Shown here: one piece after another, positions 55,130-62,941 of the stretch
Layout of the letters: each line of letters begins with the position of its first letter
How positions within the stretch are numbered: position 1 is the stretch's first letter
Position numbers and translations under genes: made by a program
Notes under the pieces: model-generated
Databases searched by the model: none
The model's input: the letters and a program-made list of their open reading frames with translations, nothing else
Told to the model about the DNA's origin: nothing
Virus record (IMG/VR): IMGVR_UViG_3300032782_000007
Location: 1 to 64,000 of that record
Reading direction: 5' to 3' (one strand)
Source: a virus
Length of the DNA: 64,000 nucleotides

Positions 55130-57070
55130 ATGCCGACCACGGTTAGCACATTTTCCTCGAGCGAGATCGCCCTCAACTGGGAGGAGTTGTACGTCTCTGA
55201 GGGCATCAACCGCGACGTCGCGTCGTTTGTCGGTCCTGGCATTCAACGGGGATTCCGTCTCGGGACGAGCGGCACCAACCTCAACGTAGCGGTCACCGCT
55301 GACAGCCTCACTACGGACCACGCAGCGGCAATCCGTGTGGCAGACGGACACGTCCTCGGGATCAAACGTACCGGGGGAACGTTCAACCTCGACCTCACCG
55401 CGTACACAAACAAAACGGTCGTCGTCGCTATTTATGCGACGTACGCCACGTCTGCGACTACGACCGGTGTAATTCGCGCCTATCAGCTCTCACCCTCGGA
55501 CGAGTTCACGGGCGCCGCTGAACGCGCCATTCTCGTTGTTCTTGGAACCGTGGTTGTTCCGGGCTCTGGAACGATTCCCGCGGCAAACATCTCGTACGGC
55601 TATCGAAACGAGGCTTGGGACGGTCGAAACGAGCAGCAGGTCGAGCCTGCTCAGCTGATTCAAAACGGAAGCTTCGAGTACAGCACGGCGCCTGGAACGG
55701 GCGTACATTCGGCGTGGTTTTGGGAACTTGTCGCAGGAGCTGGCGGGTCTGCCTCGAACTGGCAGACAGAGAACGCAGACCCGGCAATTTCAGGTGAATC
55801 CCGGGACCTGATCCTGAAGTACGACTCGGGTGTCGGAGCCGTGGTCTCCACGTACAAACAGTACTTGGACGCGCGCGTTTCTGCGGGAAACATCCTTCGG
55901 TTGAAGCTGAAGGTGAAGGTTCTGCACGTAACGACCGGTGGATCGTTTCAAGTGGTTCTGCACTACTTGGACGCCACGCACTCGGAGACGATCTCGCCGA
56001 CAACGACTACGATCACGACGAGTAGCACGGACGCCTCCTACCGGCAGATCGACGTGCTCATAACGGTTCCGGCCTCCTCGGCCTTCCTCTACTACATCGA
56101 GCTAAAGGGTAACAACATCACCCTTGCGTCGACGAACAGCGTTCTACGCGTGGACGATGTGCAGCTCTGGGTGGACACGCGTTCGGCATCGACTCCTCGA
56201 CCGCCGCAGAATGAGCGTGCGCGGCTGCTATTGGCGGAGCTTTTCACGCTGGTGGCAAAGGACGGACTGTTCGGAGCACCCGCGGGGCAGCTCACGCTGG
56301 ATAACACGGTCAGCAGCGAACCGGCGATCATCGTCGATCGTCAGGATCAAACGGTTAACGACGACTCCAATCGGCCGCCCCTGATGAAGGTACTCGGCCG
56401 GATCGAGGCCGGCAGAGGCATCCACGGAGGCAACCGCAACGTCGAGGCGATGGCCACGCCGTGGAAGCTGTCGGCGGGCGGAAAGGTTCCGTACACGCTT
56501 TGCTGGACAAGCGCGCCCGAGTCGGGTTCTCACGTGGTGGCGCGGCTTTTCGTGGGAACCGATGGAAGTGTGATGTTCACCTCGAACGCCGGGCTGGCGA
56601 GCGATTCGACGCCGACAACCTGGAATCGCGATGTGAGCGCGGACTCCTACCGTCTGTTTGCGACGACAAGCTCTGCCACTCTCGGCGCGCATCCACGGCT
56701 CGAGTTTCGAAGCTCCGGAGCCTCGAACGGATGGCTCGAGACGGATTGGACGATCATTTGGGATCCCTACGCGGATGTTCTCCAGACGGAAGCGTTCACG
56801 ACAACAGGATCTTGCGGCGACAACGTACGACTTTTCACAGTCGACTCCACAGGCGGAGCATTCGCCCTGACGCTCCCAGATCCTAGTGCGAACGCACTAA
56901 AGGCGTTCGTGTTCAAGGACATCGGGTTCATGTGCGCGACCAACAACGTCGCGCTTACACCGTTCGGAGGAGAACGGATTGAAGGGCTTGCGACCGCGTA
57001 CTCCATGGACGCGGACGGTCTGAACCTAACACTCTGGTCGGACGGTACCGACTGGTGGATCATCGGGTGA
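55130..57070 (+). CDS. Tail fibre-like protein with carbohydrate-binding-type domain, putative
   Basis: The protein has 646 residues. The N-terminal 170 are beta-rich and may attach to the tail. Residues of about 190-350 (LIQNGSFEYSTAPGTGVHSA, WFWELVAG, AFLYYIELKGNN, LRVDDVQLWVD) look like a jelly-roll carbohydrate-binding module. The C terminus (GDNVRLFTVDSTGGAFALTL, LTLWSDGTDWWIIG) resembles fibre-tip ends. It is followed by three glycine-rich adhesin genes and so is probably the fibre that carries them. Enzymatic residues are not obvious. Confidence 0.6.
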   Translation: MPTTVSTFSSSEIALNWEELYVSEGINRDVASFVGPGIQRGFRLGTSGTNLNVAVTADSLTTDHAAAIRVADGHVLGIKRTGGTFNLDLTAYTNKTVVVAIYATYATSATTTGVIRAYQLSPSDEFTGAAERAILVVLGTVVVPGSGTIPAANISYGYRNEAWDGRNEQQVEPAQLIQNGSFEYSTAPGTGVHSAWFWELVAGAGGSASNWQTENADPAISGESRDLILKYDSGVGAVVSTYKQYLDARVSAGNILRLKLKVKVLHVTTGGSFQVVLHYLDATHSETISPTTTTITTSSTDASYRQIDVLITVPASSAFLYYIELKGNNITLASTNSVLRVDDVQLWVDTRSASTPRPPQNERARLLLAELFTLVAKDGLFGAPAGQLTLDNTVSSEPAIIVDRQDQTVNDDSNRPPLMKVLGRIEAGRGIHGGNRNVEAMATPWKLSAGGKVPYTLCWTSAPESGSHVVARLFVGTDGSVMFTSNAGLASDSTPTTWNRDVSADSYRLFATTSSATLGAHPRLEFRSSGASNGWLETDWTIIWDPYADVLQTEAFTTTGSCGDNVRLFTVDSTGGAFALTLPDPSANALKAFVFKDIGFMCATNNVALTPFGGERIEGLATAYSMDADGLNLTLWSDGTDWWIIG

Positions 57071-57074
57071 TCTT

Positions 57075-57896
57075 ATGCAGCTCCATCGAGTTTTATTCGA
57101 TGTGGCGGGAAGCTACACCTTCGACGTCCCCGGCGGAATCACCCTAATCAGGGTTCGGGGATGCGGCGGAGGCGGTGGTGGCGGTGCCGCAGGATCTTTG
57201 TCCGATACGGACGGTTCAGGGCGGGGCGCCGGAGGCGGAGGCGCCTGTATGGGCGATGTGTTTCTCACCGTTTCTCCCGGGCCGTTGGCAGTGGTTGTCG
57301 GTTCGGGGGGCGCTGGGGGCGTGGTCGGCGTGGGGCCGGTGCCGGGCGGCGATGGCGGAGATAGCTCTGTAGGGGGTATCACGTTTTTCGGTGCGATGGG
57401 AGGAGGTTCCGGGGATATCGGGTACATCCCTGGGGGTCTTCCTGTACGACAAGGAACTCCTGCGACAACTGTTAGTGGCGCCGCAATCGCCGTTGTTTTT
57501 CCGATGATGAGTTATCCCATCGCCGGTCAAGGCGGAATGGCAGGAACCACGGCGATTGACGAGGCATTCGTTTCCGCAGGCGTTTACATGGATGGTGGAA
57601 GTACGAGCGCTAGTCCAGGCGGACCTAGAGGGCACAGTGATCCTACCGCAAGTACGTATCTCGACACGGGTGGGGGTGGAGGCGGTGCGAGTGAGTGGCC
57701 GGGAAATGTCCCGGGTGGCGGAGCGGATGCATTTTTGGCTACAGACCCGTTAGGTCAGAATGGCGCATCTGGCGGAGCGGGAACCCTTGGGGCGGGCGGC
57801 GGCGGGGGTGCCGGGGGTAGTGGTGGAGGTTCCGGTCAAGGGGGCAACGGTGGTAACGGCGGCGACGGCGTTATCGAGATCACGTGGTGGACCTAA
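57075..57896 (+). CDS. Glycine-rich adhesin-type protein 1
   Basis: The protein has 273 residues. An N-terminal beta segment (SYTFDVPGGITLIRVRGCGG) is followed by long glycine runs, in the style of phage fibre-tip adhesins whose poly-glycine helices display variable loops. It shares the layout and the motif ASEWPGNVPG with the next two genes. It overlaps none but is followed directly by the next ATG. Predicted role: receptor recognition at the fibre tip. Confidence 0.7.
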   Translation: MQLHRVLFDVAGSYTFDVPGGITLIRVRGCGGGGGGGAAGSLSDTDGSGRGAGGGGACMGDVFLTVSPGPLAVVVGSGGAGGVVGVGPVPGGDGGDSSVGGITFFGAMGGGSGDIGYIPGGLPVRQGTPATTVSGAAIAVVFPMMSYPIAGQGGMAGTTAIDEAFVSAGVYMDGGSTSASPGGPRGHSDPTASTYLDTGGGGGGASEWPGNVPGGGADAFLATDPLGQNGASGGAGTLGAGGGGGAGGSGGGSGQGGNGGNGGDGVIEITWWT

Positions 57897-58748
57897 ATGG
57901 GGCGCGCGCATAGACAGACATTTACCTCGCCCGGAGGGGGCACTTTTACGGTCCCTGCAGGGGTGTTTTGGTTGCTTGTTCGGGGGATCGGCGCAGGTGG
58001 TGGAGGCGGCGGTGCGGGCGGTCCAATCGTAGCCTCCACGCCAGGATCTGGCGGAGGCGGAGGAGGTGGGGCCAAGCTAGGTCAATTTGTGGTAGCAGTT
58101 GTTCCCGGGACCACCTACACCTACACGGTGGCCGCGGGAGGCGCCGGCGGTGCCGGAGGCGCTACTGGCGTTCACGACGGAAACCCAGGATCAGACGGCG
58201 GGGATTCCGATTTCAACGGCACGCTGTTCTTCTTTGGCGCAATGGGCGGCGCGGCCGGTGTCTACTCGGCAGGGACGACAGCAGCTGTTTACCCGATCAC
58301 GGTTGGGGGCTTCTCTGGGCGGACCGGGGTGGCTCCGAAGGTGATCAAACAGACGATCGCTGGAGCAGGCTTCTCTATCTTCTCCGCACTTCCAGCGCCC
58401 GGGCAGGGAGGACTAGCCTCCTTGACTGCGCCGTCGACGGTCATTCAAGCGTTCTACAACACATTACGTGGTGGGGGGACGGCAGTCGCGTTGGGAGGTC
58501 TTGGTGGGGCGCTTACAAATGGTACCAACGCAGGCGGTGGCGGCGGCGCATCAGAATGGCCCGGGAACGTTCCAGGAGTCGGAGGGGACGCTCAGAGCAC
58601 GCTGGGATCGGGCCATCCGGGGCTAGCGGGTGGAAACGGAACACTGGGCGCAGGCGGCGGCGGAGGCGGAGGCGGAGGCACCGGGGGCGTGGGCGGTACG
58701 GGCGGGAACGGCGGCGATGGTGCGATCGAATTGATTTGGTGGACCTAA
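57897..58748 (+). CDS. Glycine-rich adhesin-type protein 2
   Basis: This 283-residue paralogue of the flanking genes has TFTVPAGVFWLLVRGIGAGG at the N terminus, glycine-rich blocks separated by variable stretches, and ASEWPGNVPG near the C terminus. It starts immediately after the preceding stop. The variable loops between glycine blocks differ most among the three copies, as expected for receptor-binding surfaces. Confidence 0.7.
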   Translation: MGRAHRQTFTSPGGGTFTVPAGVFWLLVRGIGAGGGGGGAGGPIVASTPGSGGGGGGGAKLGQFVVAVVPGTTYTYTVAAGGAGGAGGATGVHDGNPGSDGGDSDFNGTLFFFGAMGGAAGVYSAGTTAAVYPITVGGFSGRTGVAPKVIKQTIAGAGFSIFSALPAPGQGGLASLTAPSTVIQAFYNTLRGGGTAVALGGLGGALTNGTNAGGGGGASEWPGNVPGVGGDAQSTLGSGHPGLAGGNGTLGAGGGGGGGGGTGGVGGTGGNGGDGAIELIWWT

Positions 58749-58749
58749 C

Positions 58750-59655
58750 ATGTCTCGTCCAGTCATAGCTTCCTACCTTGCGGCCGGAACGTACACTTTT
58801 ACGCCACCTGCCGGTGTGTTCCTGGTCCTCGTACAAGGAATGGGGGCTGGCGGCGGCGGCGGCGGCGCGAGCGGTTCTTACGACACGGCCTCGCAGGGCG
58901 CCAATGGAGGCGCCGGAGGTGGTGGAGCGCGCGTTAGCTGGCAGTGGGTGCCGGTTGTTCCGGGAACGCCTATCACGATCGTTGTCGGAGCGGGCGGAGC
59001 CGGAGGGGGCGGAGGTGCAGTGGGTGTTAGCGGCGCGAATGGAACCGACGGAGCAGATACCACATTCGGCTCGCACACCTTTTACGGAGCCCAAGGTGGA
59101 ACCGGCGGGGACTTCGACGGTCAGGACGAGAAGTACAGCGTTGGCGGGATGCCCTCCCGGCTGAGTGGAAACCTTGCCCTTACGTCCATCGACATCAACC
59201 TCGCAAACCCTCAGCGGGTAGATGTTTCATCACCGGTCCCTGGTCAGGGAGGGATGGCGGTTATTACGTGCATCCCCGCGACCTCGAATAACGGGCACAT
59301 CGCCCTATCGAGGATGCTCCAACCGTTTGTGTTCATGGCAGGAGGCGCAACCGGTGCGGCCCAAGGAGGCGCGCAGGGACACGACTACGGGGGCGGTGGA
59401 GGCGCGGCTCCGCTACTTGTCGGCGACTTCTCTCCTGGCGGCGGAGGGGGCGCGTCGGAGTGGCCCGGTAACGTCGCAGGAACGGGTGGAGACGGTCCCT
59501 CATCGCGGTCAAGCCTTCAAGTGGGTACTGCGGGAACCGCGGGAACACTCGGGGCGGGCGGTGGCGGCGGCGGGGCTGGCACCCAGAATACGGCGGGACA
59601 GAATGGTGGCGCCGGCGGCGATGGGGCCCTCCAGCTCTTTTACTGGATCCCTTGA
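58750..59655 (+). CDS. Glycine-rich adhesin-type protein 3
   Basis: This 301-residue third copy has TYTFTPPAGVFLVLVQGMGA at the N terminus, glycine-rich blocks, ASEWPGNVAG, and FYWIP at the C terminus. It starts one base after the previous stop. Three tandem versions suggest duplication and divergence, perhaps to widen host range or to build a heteromeric tip. Confidence 0.7.
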   Translation: MSRPVIASYLAAGTYTFTPPAGVFLVLVQGMGAGGGGGGASGSYDTASQGANGGAGGGGARVSWQWVPVVPGTPITIVVGAGGAGGGGGAVGVSGANGTDGADTTFGSHTFYGAQGGTGGDFDGQDEKYSVGGMPSRLSGNLALTSIDINLANPQRVDVSSPVPGQGGMAVITCIPATSNNGHIALSRMLQPFVFMAGGATGAAQGGAQGHDYGGGGGAAPLLVGDFSPGGGGGASEWPGNVAGTGGDGPSSRSSLQVGTAGTAGTLGAGGGGGGAGTQNTAGQNGGAGGDGALQLFYWIP

Positions 59656-59689
59656 GGCGTGAAAACCCCCGCATCGACTCAAGCCGCGA

Positions 59690-59695
59690 TACTCT
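59690..59695 (+). promoter_or_regulatory. -10 box TACTCT, leaderless layout
   Basis: TACTCT ends six bases before ATG 59702. No good -35. Confidence 0.4.
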
Positions 59696-59701
59696 AAAGG
59701 C

Positions 59702-60118
59702 ATGACGGTTCGGCTTCGATACACAATTCAGGTGGGCGTTTCTTCGACAACGGCCGAGGAAAACGACCTTGGTAACCCAAAGTACGAAGTCGTGACCGAC
59801 ATCGAAGGCAAGGGTGGGACCTGGAAGACGACCGTTCCTACGATGACCACGGACGTGCTCCTCGCGATGGGAAACATCACGACAGCCCAGTTCGTGGTGA
59901 TTCGGACTTCTCCGAACGATCCAAACGATCCCGCCATCACCGTCTCGATCAAGAAGAACTCGACAGGCGGCGAGGCAACGCCCATCGTGCCCGTTGGAGA
60001 CTCCGTCGAAGGGATCTACGTGATCAGCACCGACTCGCTCACCGCGCTCTACGCGACCAACGCGTCCGCGTACGACGTCGATTTGACGGTCACCGTTGTT
60101 GGCGATTCGACGGCCTAA
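59702..60118 (+). CDS. Hypothetical beta-rich protein
   Basis: This 138-residue protein consists of regular beta strands rich in Thr and Val (TVRLRYTIQVGVSSTTAEEN, QFVVIRTSPNDPNDPAITVS), suggesting an Ig- or jelly-roll-like virion protein, perhaps a decoration or fibre accessory. It has its own -10 box. A 13-bp tandem duplication spans its stop codon. Confidence 0.6.
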   Translation: MTVRLRYTIQVGVSSTTAEENDLGNPKYEVVTDIEGKGGTWKTTVPTMTTDVLLAMGNITTAQFVVIRTSPNDPNDPAITVSIKKNSTGGEATPIVPVGDSVEGIYVISTDSLTALYATNASAYDVDLTVTVVGDSTA

Positions 60119-60136
60119 GGGGCCGGCCTAAGGGGC
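60111..60136 (+). repeat. 13-bp tandem duplication at a stop codon
   Basis: CGGCCTAAGGGGC occurs at 60111-60123 and again at 60124-60136, over and after the stop of the preceding gene. It is another recent-looking tandem duplication. Confidence 0.85.
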
Positions 60137-60146
60137 CGGGCGAAAA

Positions 60147-60158
60147 GTCCGTACGGAC
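60147..60158. repeat. GTCCGTACGGAC palindrome, copy 9
   Basis: Exact intergenic copy with GAAAA on the left and CTTTC on the right, after the 59702 gene. As RNA it would form a short stem with a GUAC loop. Confidence 0.85.
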
Positions 60159-60183
60159 CTTTCTGCGTCCAGGAAATCATGTC

Positions 60184-60200
60184 GTCCATTACTAATGGAC
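60184..60200. promoter_or_regulatory. 17-bp inverted repeat
   Basis: GTCCATTA (60184-60191), C, TAATGGAC (60193-60200): a perfect operator-like palindrome between the end of the leftward HNH gene and the rightward gene 59702. Its arms begin with GTCC like the main palindrome, but the centre differs. Confidence 0.45.
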
Positions 60201-60222
60201 ACCCAGGAAAACGAGACAGCGT

Positions 60223-60543
60223 TCAGACCACGCCGTCGCGATGAAGGCAGTAGCCCAGCTTGAACACCGAATGGGCGCAACTCCTGCAGTAGACGAGATA
60301 ACCAGGTGGATATCCGAGCCGCTTCACCCAGACGCCGATAGTTGTGTTGGGAGCAGGTTTTTCGGTACCCGGCCCCTGGAGGACCGTCAGAAGCTCGATG
60401 AGCCTCTCGCCGCAGCAAACACATCGACCCCCGTAACGGTTGACGGCCTCTTCTCGTAGTCGTCGCTGATAGGCGCGCGAGTACCCTCGCTGGCGCTCTC
60501 GACGCTTTTCTAGCGTAATTGCAGATGTTCGCGAAGATCTCAC
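60223..60543 (-). CDS. HNH-type endonuclease, degenerate, leftward
   Basis: The protein has 106 residues from a GTG start. The -10 box TAAAGT (minus strand, 60555-60550) lies six bases before it. Features include a basic N terminus (LEKRRERQRGYSRAYQRRL), YGGRCVCCGE and YLVYCRSCAHSVFKLGYCLH, the zinc-holding parts of small phage HNH nucleases. The central His of the HNH motif is not seen in LIELLTVLQGPG, so it may be inactive. It is an isolated mobile gene between structural genes. Confidence 0.65.
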   Translation of the reverse strand: MRSSRTSAITLEKRRERQRGYSRAYQRRLREEAVNRYGGRCVCCGERLIELLTVLQGPGTEKPAPNTTIGVWVKRLGYPPGYLVYCRSCAHSVFKLGYCLHRDGVV

Positions 60544-60667
60544 AATCCCACTTTAGCTGCAAACGGTCTATTTGGGCCCCGAATGAAGACTGACTCGCGT
60601 AGTGTTAGATGAATCGAACGCGCCCAAATCGGCGGCGGACAGAAATCATCAGCAACATCGAGGACCT

Positions 60668-61006
60668 ATGATCGTAACGCTCACAAACATCTCTGGAGTA
60701 ACCCTCAACGATCTCGACATCGTCGGACCGTCGCCGCTCGTGACGGCCAAGGGTGGACAGCGGAAGTACCCGCTTCCGTACCCGTTCGGTCACATCGGCG
60801 CGCTCGCCAACAGTGCCACCTCGGTTCTGCCGGTGAAGCTCCGCGATCTCCGCAAGGGCGGACCGGTCTCGTACGCGGCCACGCTCTCGCCGGACGAGGA
60901 ATGGAACCAGATGATCCAGGCCGGCCAGGTCACCTGGGGCATCGCCACCGAGACGACCGTCTCCGGCGTCAACGACACTGAGGAGATCTTCGTTCACGAC
61001 ATCTAG
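60668..61006 (+). CDS. Hypothetical virion-type protein
   Basis: The protein has 112 residues from ATG 60668, chosen because AGGA lies before it; the frame is open further upstream without a site. It has beta-rich segments (IVTLTNISGVTLNDLDIVGP) and ends FVHDI. Codon use is strongly biased toward C-ending codons, like the capsid gene, which suggests high expression. It may be a head decoration or tail accessory protein. A terminator follows. Confidence 0.6.
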   Translation: MIVTLTNISGVTLNDLDIVGPSPLVTAKGGQRKYPLPYPFGHIGALANSATSVLPVKLRDLRKGGPVSYAATLSPDEEWNQMIQAGQVTWGIATETTVSGVNDTEEIFVHDI

Positions 61007-61059
61007 TCGTACACTCTCCTACATCTACTACTCGGTCGAAAGGCTCGGAGTGGGGGGAC

Positions 61060-61085
61060 CGAAAAGCGCTGCGAGGCGCTTTTCG
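61060..61085 (+). terminator. Hairpin terminator
   Basis: CGAAAAGCGC (61060-61069), loop TGCGAG, GCGCTTTTCG (61076-61085), then TGTTT. The perfect 10-bp stem includes the A/T tract, typical of an intrinsic (possibly bidirectional) terminator. Confidence 0.8.
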
Positions 61086-61128
61086 TGTTTAAGCGCCAAA
61101 CATTGTGCGGCGTCCATCAAAGTTGAAG

Positions 61129-61134
61129 TAGACT
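61129..61134 (+). promoter_or_regulatory. -10 box TAGACT, leaderless layout
   Basis: TAGACT ends seven bases before ATG 61142; TTGTGC (61103-61108) is a poor and distant -35. Confidence 0.4.
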
Positions 61135-61141
61135 CTTCCGA

Positions 61142-61525
61142 ATGGGTACATTCACGCTTCAACCGGCCAAACTGTTTCAGACGCGGCTCATAGTGGACAA
61201 GTCCAAACCGATTGAGACGTACACGTTTCGTGAATTGGTCGCGCTCCTAGCGCCGCAGAACGAGCCGACGCAGCGCGCGCGTCTCGGATCGCTCAAGCCG
61301 GGCTACTTCGTAGGGACCTCTCACAGCGCGCGCAACCCGAAAAAGATCAACACGTTCTTTTTGGCGACATTCGGTCCGGGCGATCTCGCGCACGCGCTTC
61401 AAAAGGACCCCTCGTTCGTTGATCGCATGATCTCCGTGTACCGAGTGGAGACGACGGGCTACGACGCGAAGGTCGACGAACCCAAGAAGCTCCCGCGTGA
61501 TCCCGAAATCCCGCCAGAACCCTAA
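61142..61525 (+). CDS. Hypothetical protein
   Basis: This 127-residue mixed alpha/beta protein (MGTFTLQPAKLFQTRLIVDK, GYFVGTSHSARNPKKINTFF) has a Pro/Glu-rich tail ending PEIPPEP. It has its own -10 box after a terminator, so it probably starts a new transcription unit. Function is unknown. Confidence 0.6.
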   Translation: MGTFTLQPAKLFQTRLIVDKSKPIETYTFRELVALLAPQNEPTQRARLGSLKPGYFVGTSHSARNPKKINTFFLATFGPGDLAHALQKDPSFVDRMISVYRVETTGYDAKVDEPKKLPRDPEIPPEP

Positions 61526-61549
61526 CAAACGCGATACCCTAAAAAGACG

Positions 61550-62074
61550 ATGGATCCGAAAAGCCTCCTCGAAGACCTTCAGGGCCTTCTCTCTGCATCG
61601 ACCGCTGCCCCCGCTACGCCCCATCAGTCGCCGCCTGAAGCGGTTTCGACCGCGGCCCGCCTCTCTGGCCTGCTCGAGGCGAAAAAGAGCGCTGGAGGCA
61701 TCCTGAGCAAGCACATGACGGGTAAACCGCCCAAGACTGCCGGCGACACTCTCAGCGGAGGGATGAAAGGCAAAGCCCCCACCCCTCACGAGGCGGGCAA
61801 AGCCAAGTCGGGTAAAGATCTCGAGCGAAAGATCCGCGCAAAACGAAAGTCCAAAGAAGGCGGCGGTCACAACCCGTTTAAAACCAAGACTAAGCTCGGA
61901 CCGGGCCCAAGAAAGGGGCGCAATTCGCAGACCTCGAAGTGGCACTGCAAGTGTTCCAACTACAAGTGCTCCTGTGTGGCGGGTAAACGACATAAGACCA
62001 TAAAAATCCAGCGTGCCTGGAAAAAAAATTACAATGCCGAATTCAAGGCATGGCGAAAACATCAACGATCCTAA
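61550..62074 (+). CDS. Basic protein with Cys-rich C terminus
   Basis: The protein has 174 residues. The N terminus DPKSLLEDLQGLLS resembles that of the 4455 gene. The middle is very Lys/Gly-rich and probably disordered. Near 140-155, WHCKCSNYKCSCVAGKRH gives four closely spaced Cys that may bind metal. Similar proteins in phages can be virion- or DNA-associated. The end overlaps the GIY-YIG gene by about 40 bases. TACCCT (61535) lies nine bases before the ATG. Confidence 0.55.
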   Translation: MDPKSLLEDLQGLLSASTAAPATPHQSPPEAVSTAARLSGLLEAKKSAGGILSKHMTGKPPKTAGDTLSGGMKGKAPTPHEAGKAKSGKDLERKIRAKRKSKEGGGHNPFKTKTKLGPGPRKGRNSQTSKWHCKCSNYKCSCVAGKRHKTIKIQRAWKKNYNAEFKAWRKHQRS

Positions 62075-62939
62075 GCAGTTAGGCGTAGTCTTGGACCTCA
62101 GAGGGCAATTCCCGGTTTCCTCCTCGAACGCTTTCCTCGTGTACGGGCTTCTGGATCCGTGGACAGGGGAGTTGCGGTACATCGGGCAAACGACGATGGG
62201 GATGAAACGTCCGCATCAGCACGCCACCCCCTACTACTTGCGTATCGAGGGAAATTCGTGGAAAGCGAATTGGATTCGGAAATTACTCCGCGACGGAGAG
62301 AAACCAATAGTCGTCATTCTGGACGAATCTTGCACGTCTGCAGAGATGGTTGCAGCCAGAGAGGTCGCGTTGATCGCGGAGTACCGCGCCAAGGGAGCGA
62401 GGCTTACCAACCAGAGCGAAGGCGGAATCGGGCCTGTAGGACTCAAGCGATCACGAGAGAGCGTTGAGCGAGGTGCTGCGAAACGGCGAGGGGCAAAGCG
62501 TACGCTGGAACAGCGTTTGCGCATGATGGAAGGTCAGGCCGCTAGAGGGAAGACAGCGGCGGATATCGAGCACGCCCGCGCAATGGGTTCCGCCTGGAAA
62601 GGCAAAAAACGCGATCCTGAAAGTGTTGCGAGGAGCGCGGCGGCACGCCGCGGTGTTAAGCGCACACCTGAGCAAATCGCGCGAATAAAGGCAGGGGCGG
62701 CGGCAGGACGAGCCGCGGCCGGACCGACCTCGGAGGAGACGCGCGCCAAAATGAGCGCCGCGCACGTGGGTAAGCCGAAGCCGGCCGGCTTTGCAGAGCT
62801 ACAGTCGCAGCTCCGCAAGGGGGAATGGGCCAAGCGAACACCCGAGGAGCGCCAGGCCATCGCTGCCAAAGCACAAGAGACGAGACGACGCAACAAAGCC
62901 GAGGCCGCAAGCGGGCCTGACAACCCGAAAGAAGGCTAA
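62034..62939 (+). CDS. GIY-YIG homing endonuclease with NUMOD-like repeats
   Basis: The protein has about 301 residues from ATG 62034 (a GTG at 62013 is an alternative). Residues of about 27-50 (FLVYGLLDPWTGELRYIGQT) are the GIY-YIG motif with VYG and YIG. EYRAKGARLTNQSEGGIGP is the usual end of the nuclease. The rest holds repeated DNA-binding NUMOD3-like units (GLKRSRESVERGAAKRRGAK, SEETRAKMSAAHVGKPKPAG). It is a free-standing mobile gene overlapping the preceding gene. Confidence 0.85.
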   Translation: MPNSRHGENINDPKQLGVVLDLRGQFPVSSSNAFLVYGLLDPWTGELRYIGQTTMGMKRPHQHATPYYLRIEGNSWKANWIRKLLRDGEKPIVVILDESCTSAEMVAAREVALIAEYRAKGARLTNQSEGGIGPVGLKRSRESVERGAAKRRGAKRTLEQRLRMMEGQAARGKTAADIEHARAMGSAWKGKKRDPESVARSAAARRGVKRTPEQIARIKAGAAAGRAAAGPTSEETRAKMSAAHVGKPKPAGFAELQSQLRKGEWAKRTPEERQAIAAKAQETRRRNKAEAASGPDNPKEG

Positions 62940-62941
62940 TC

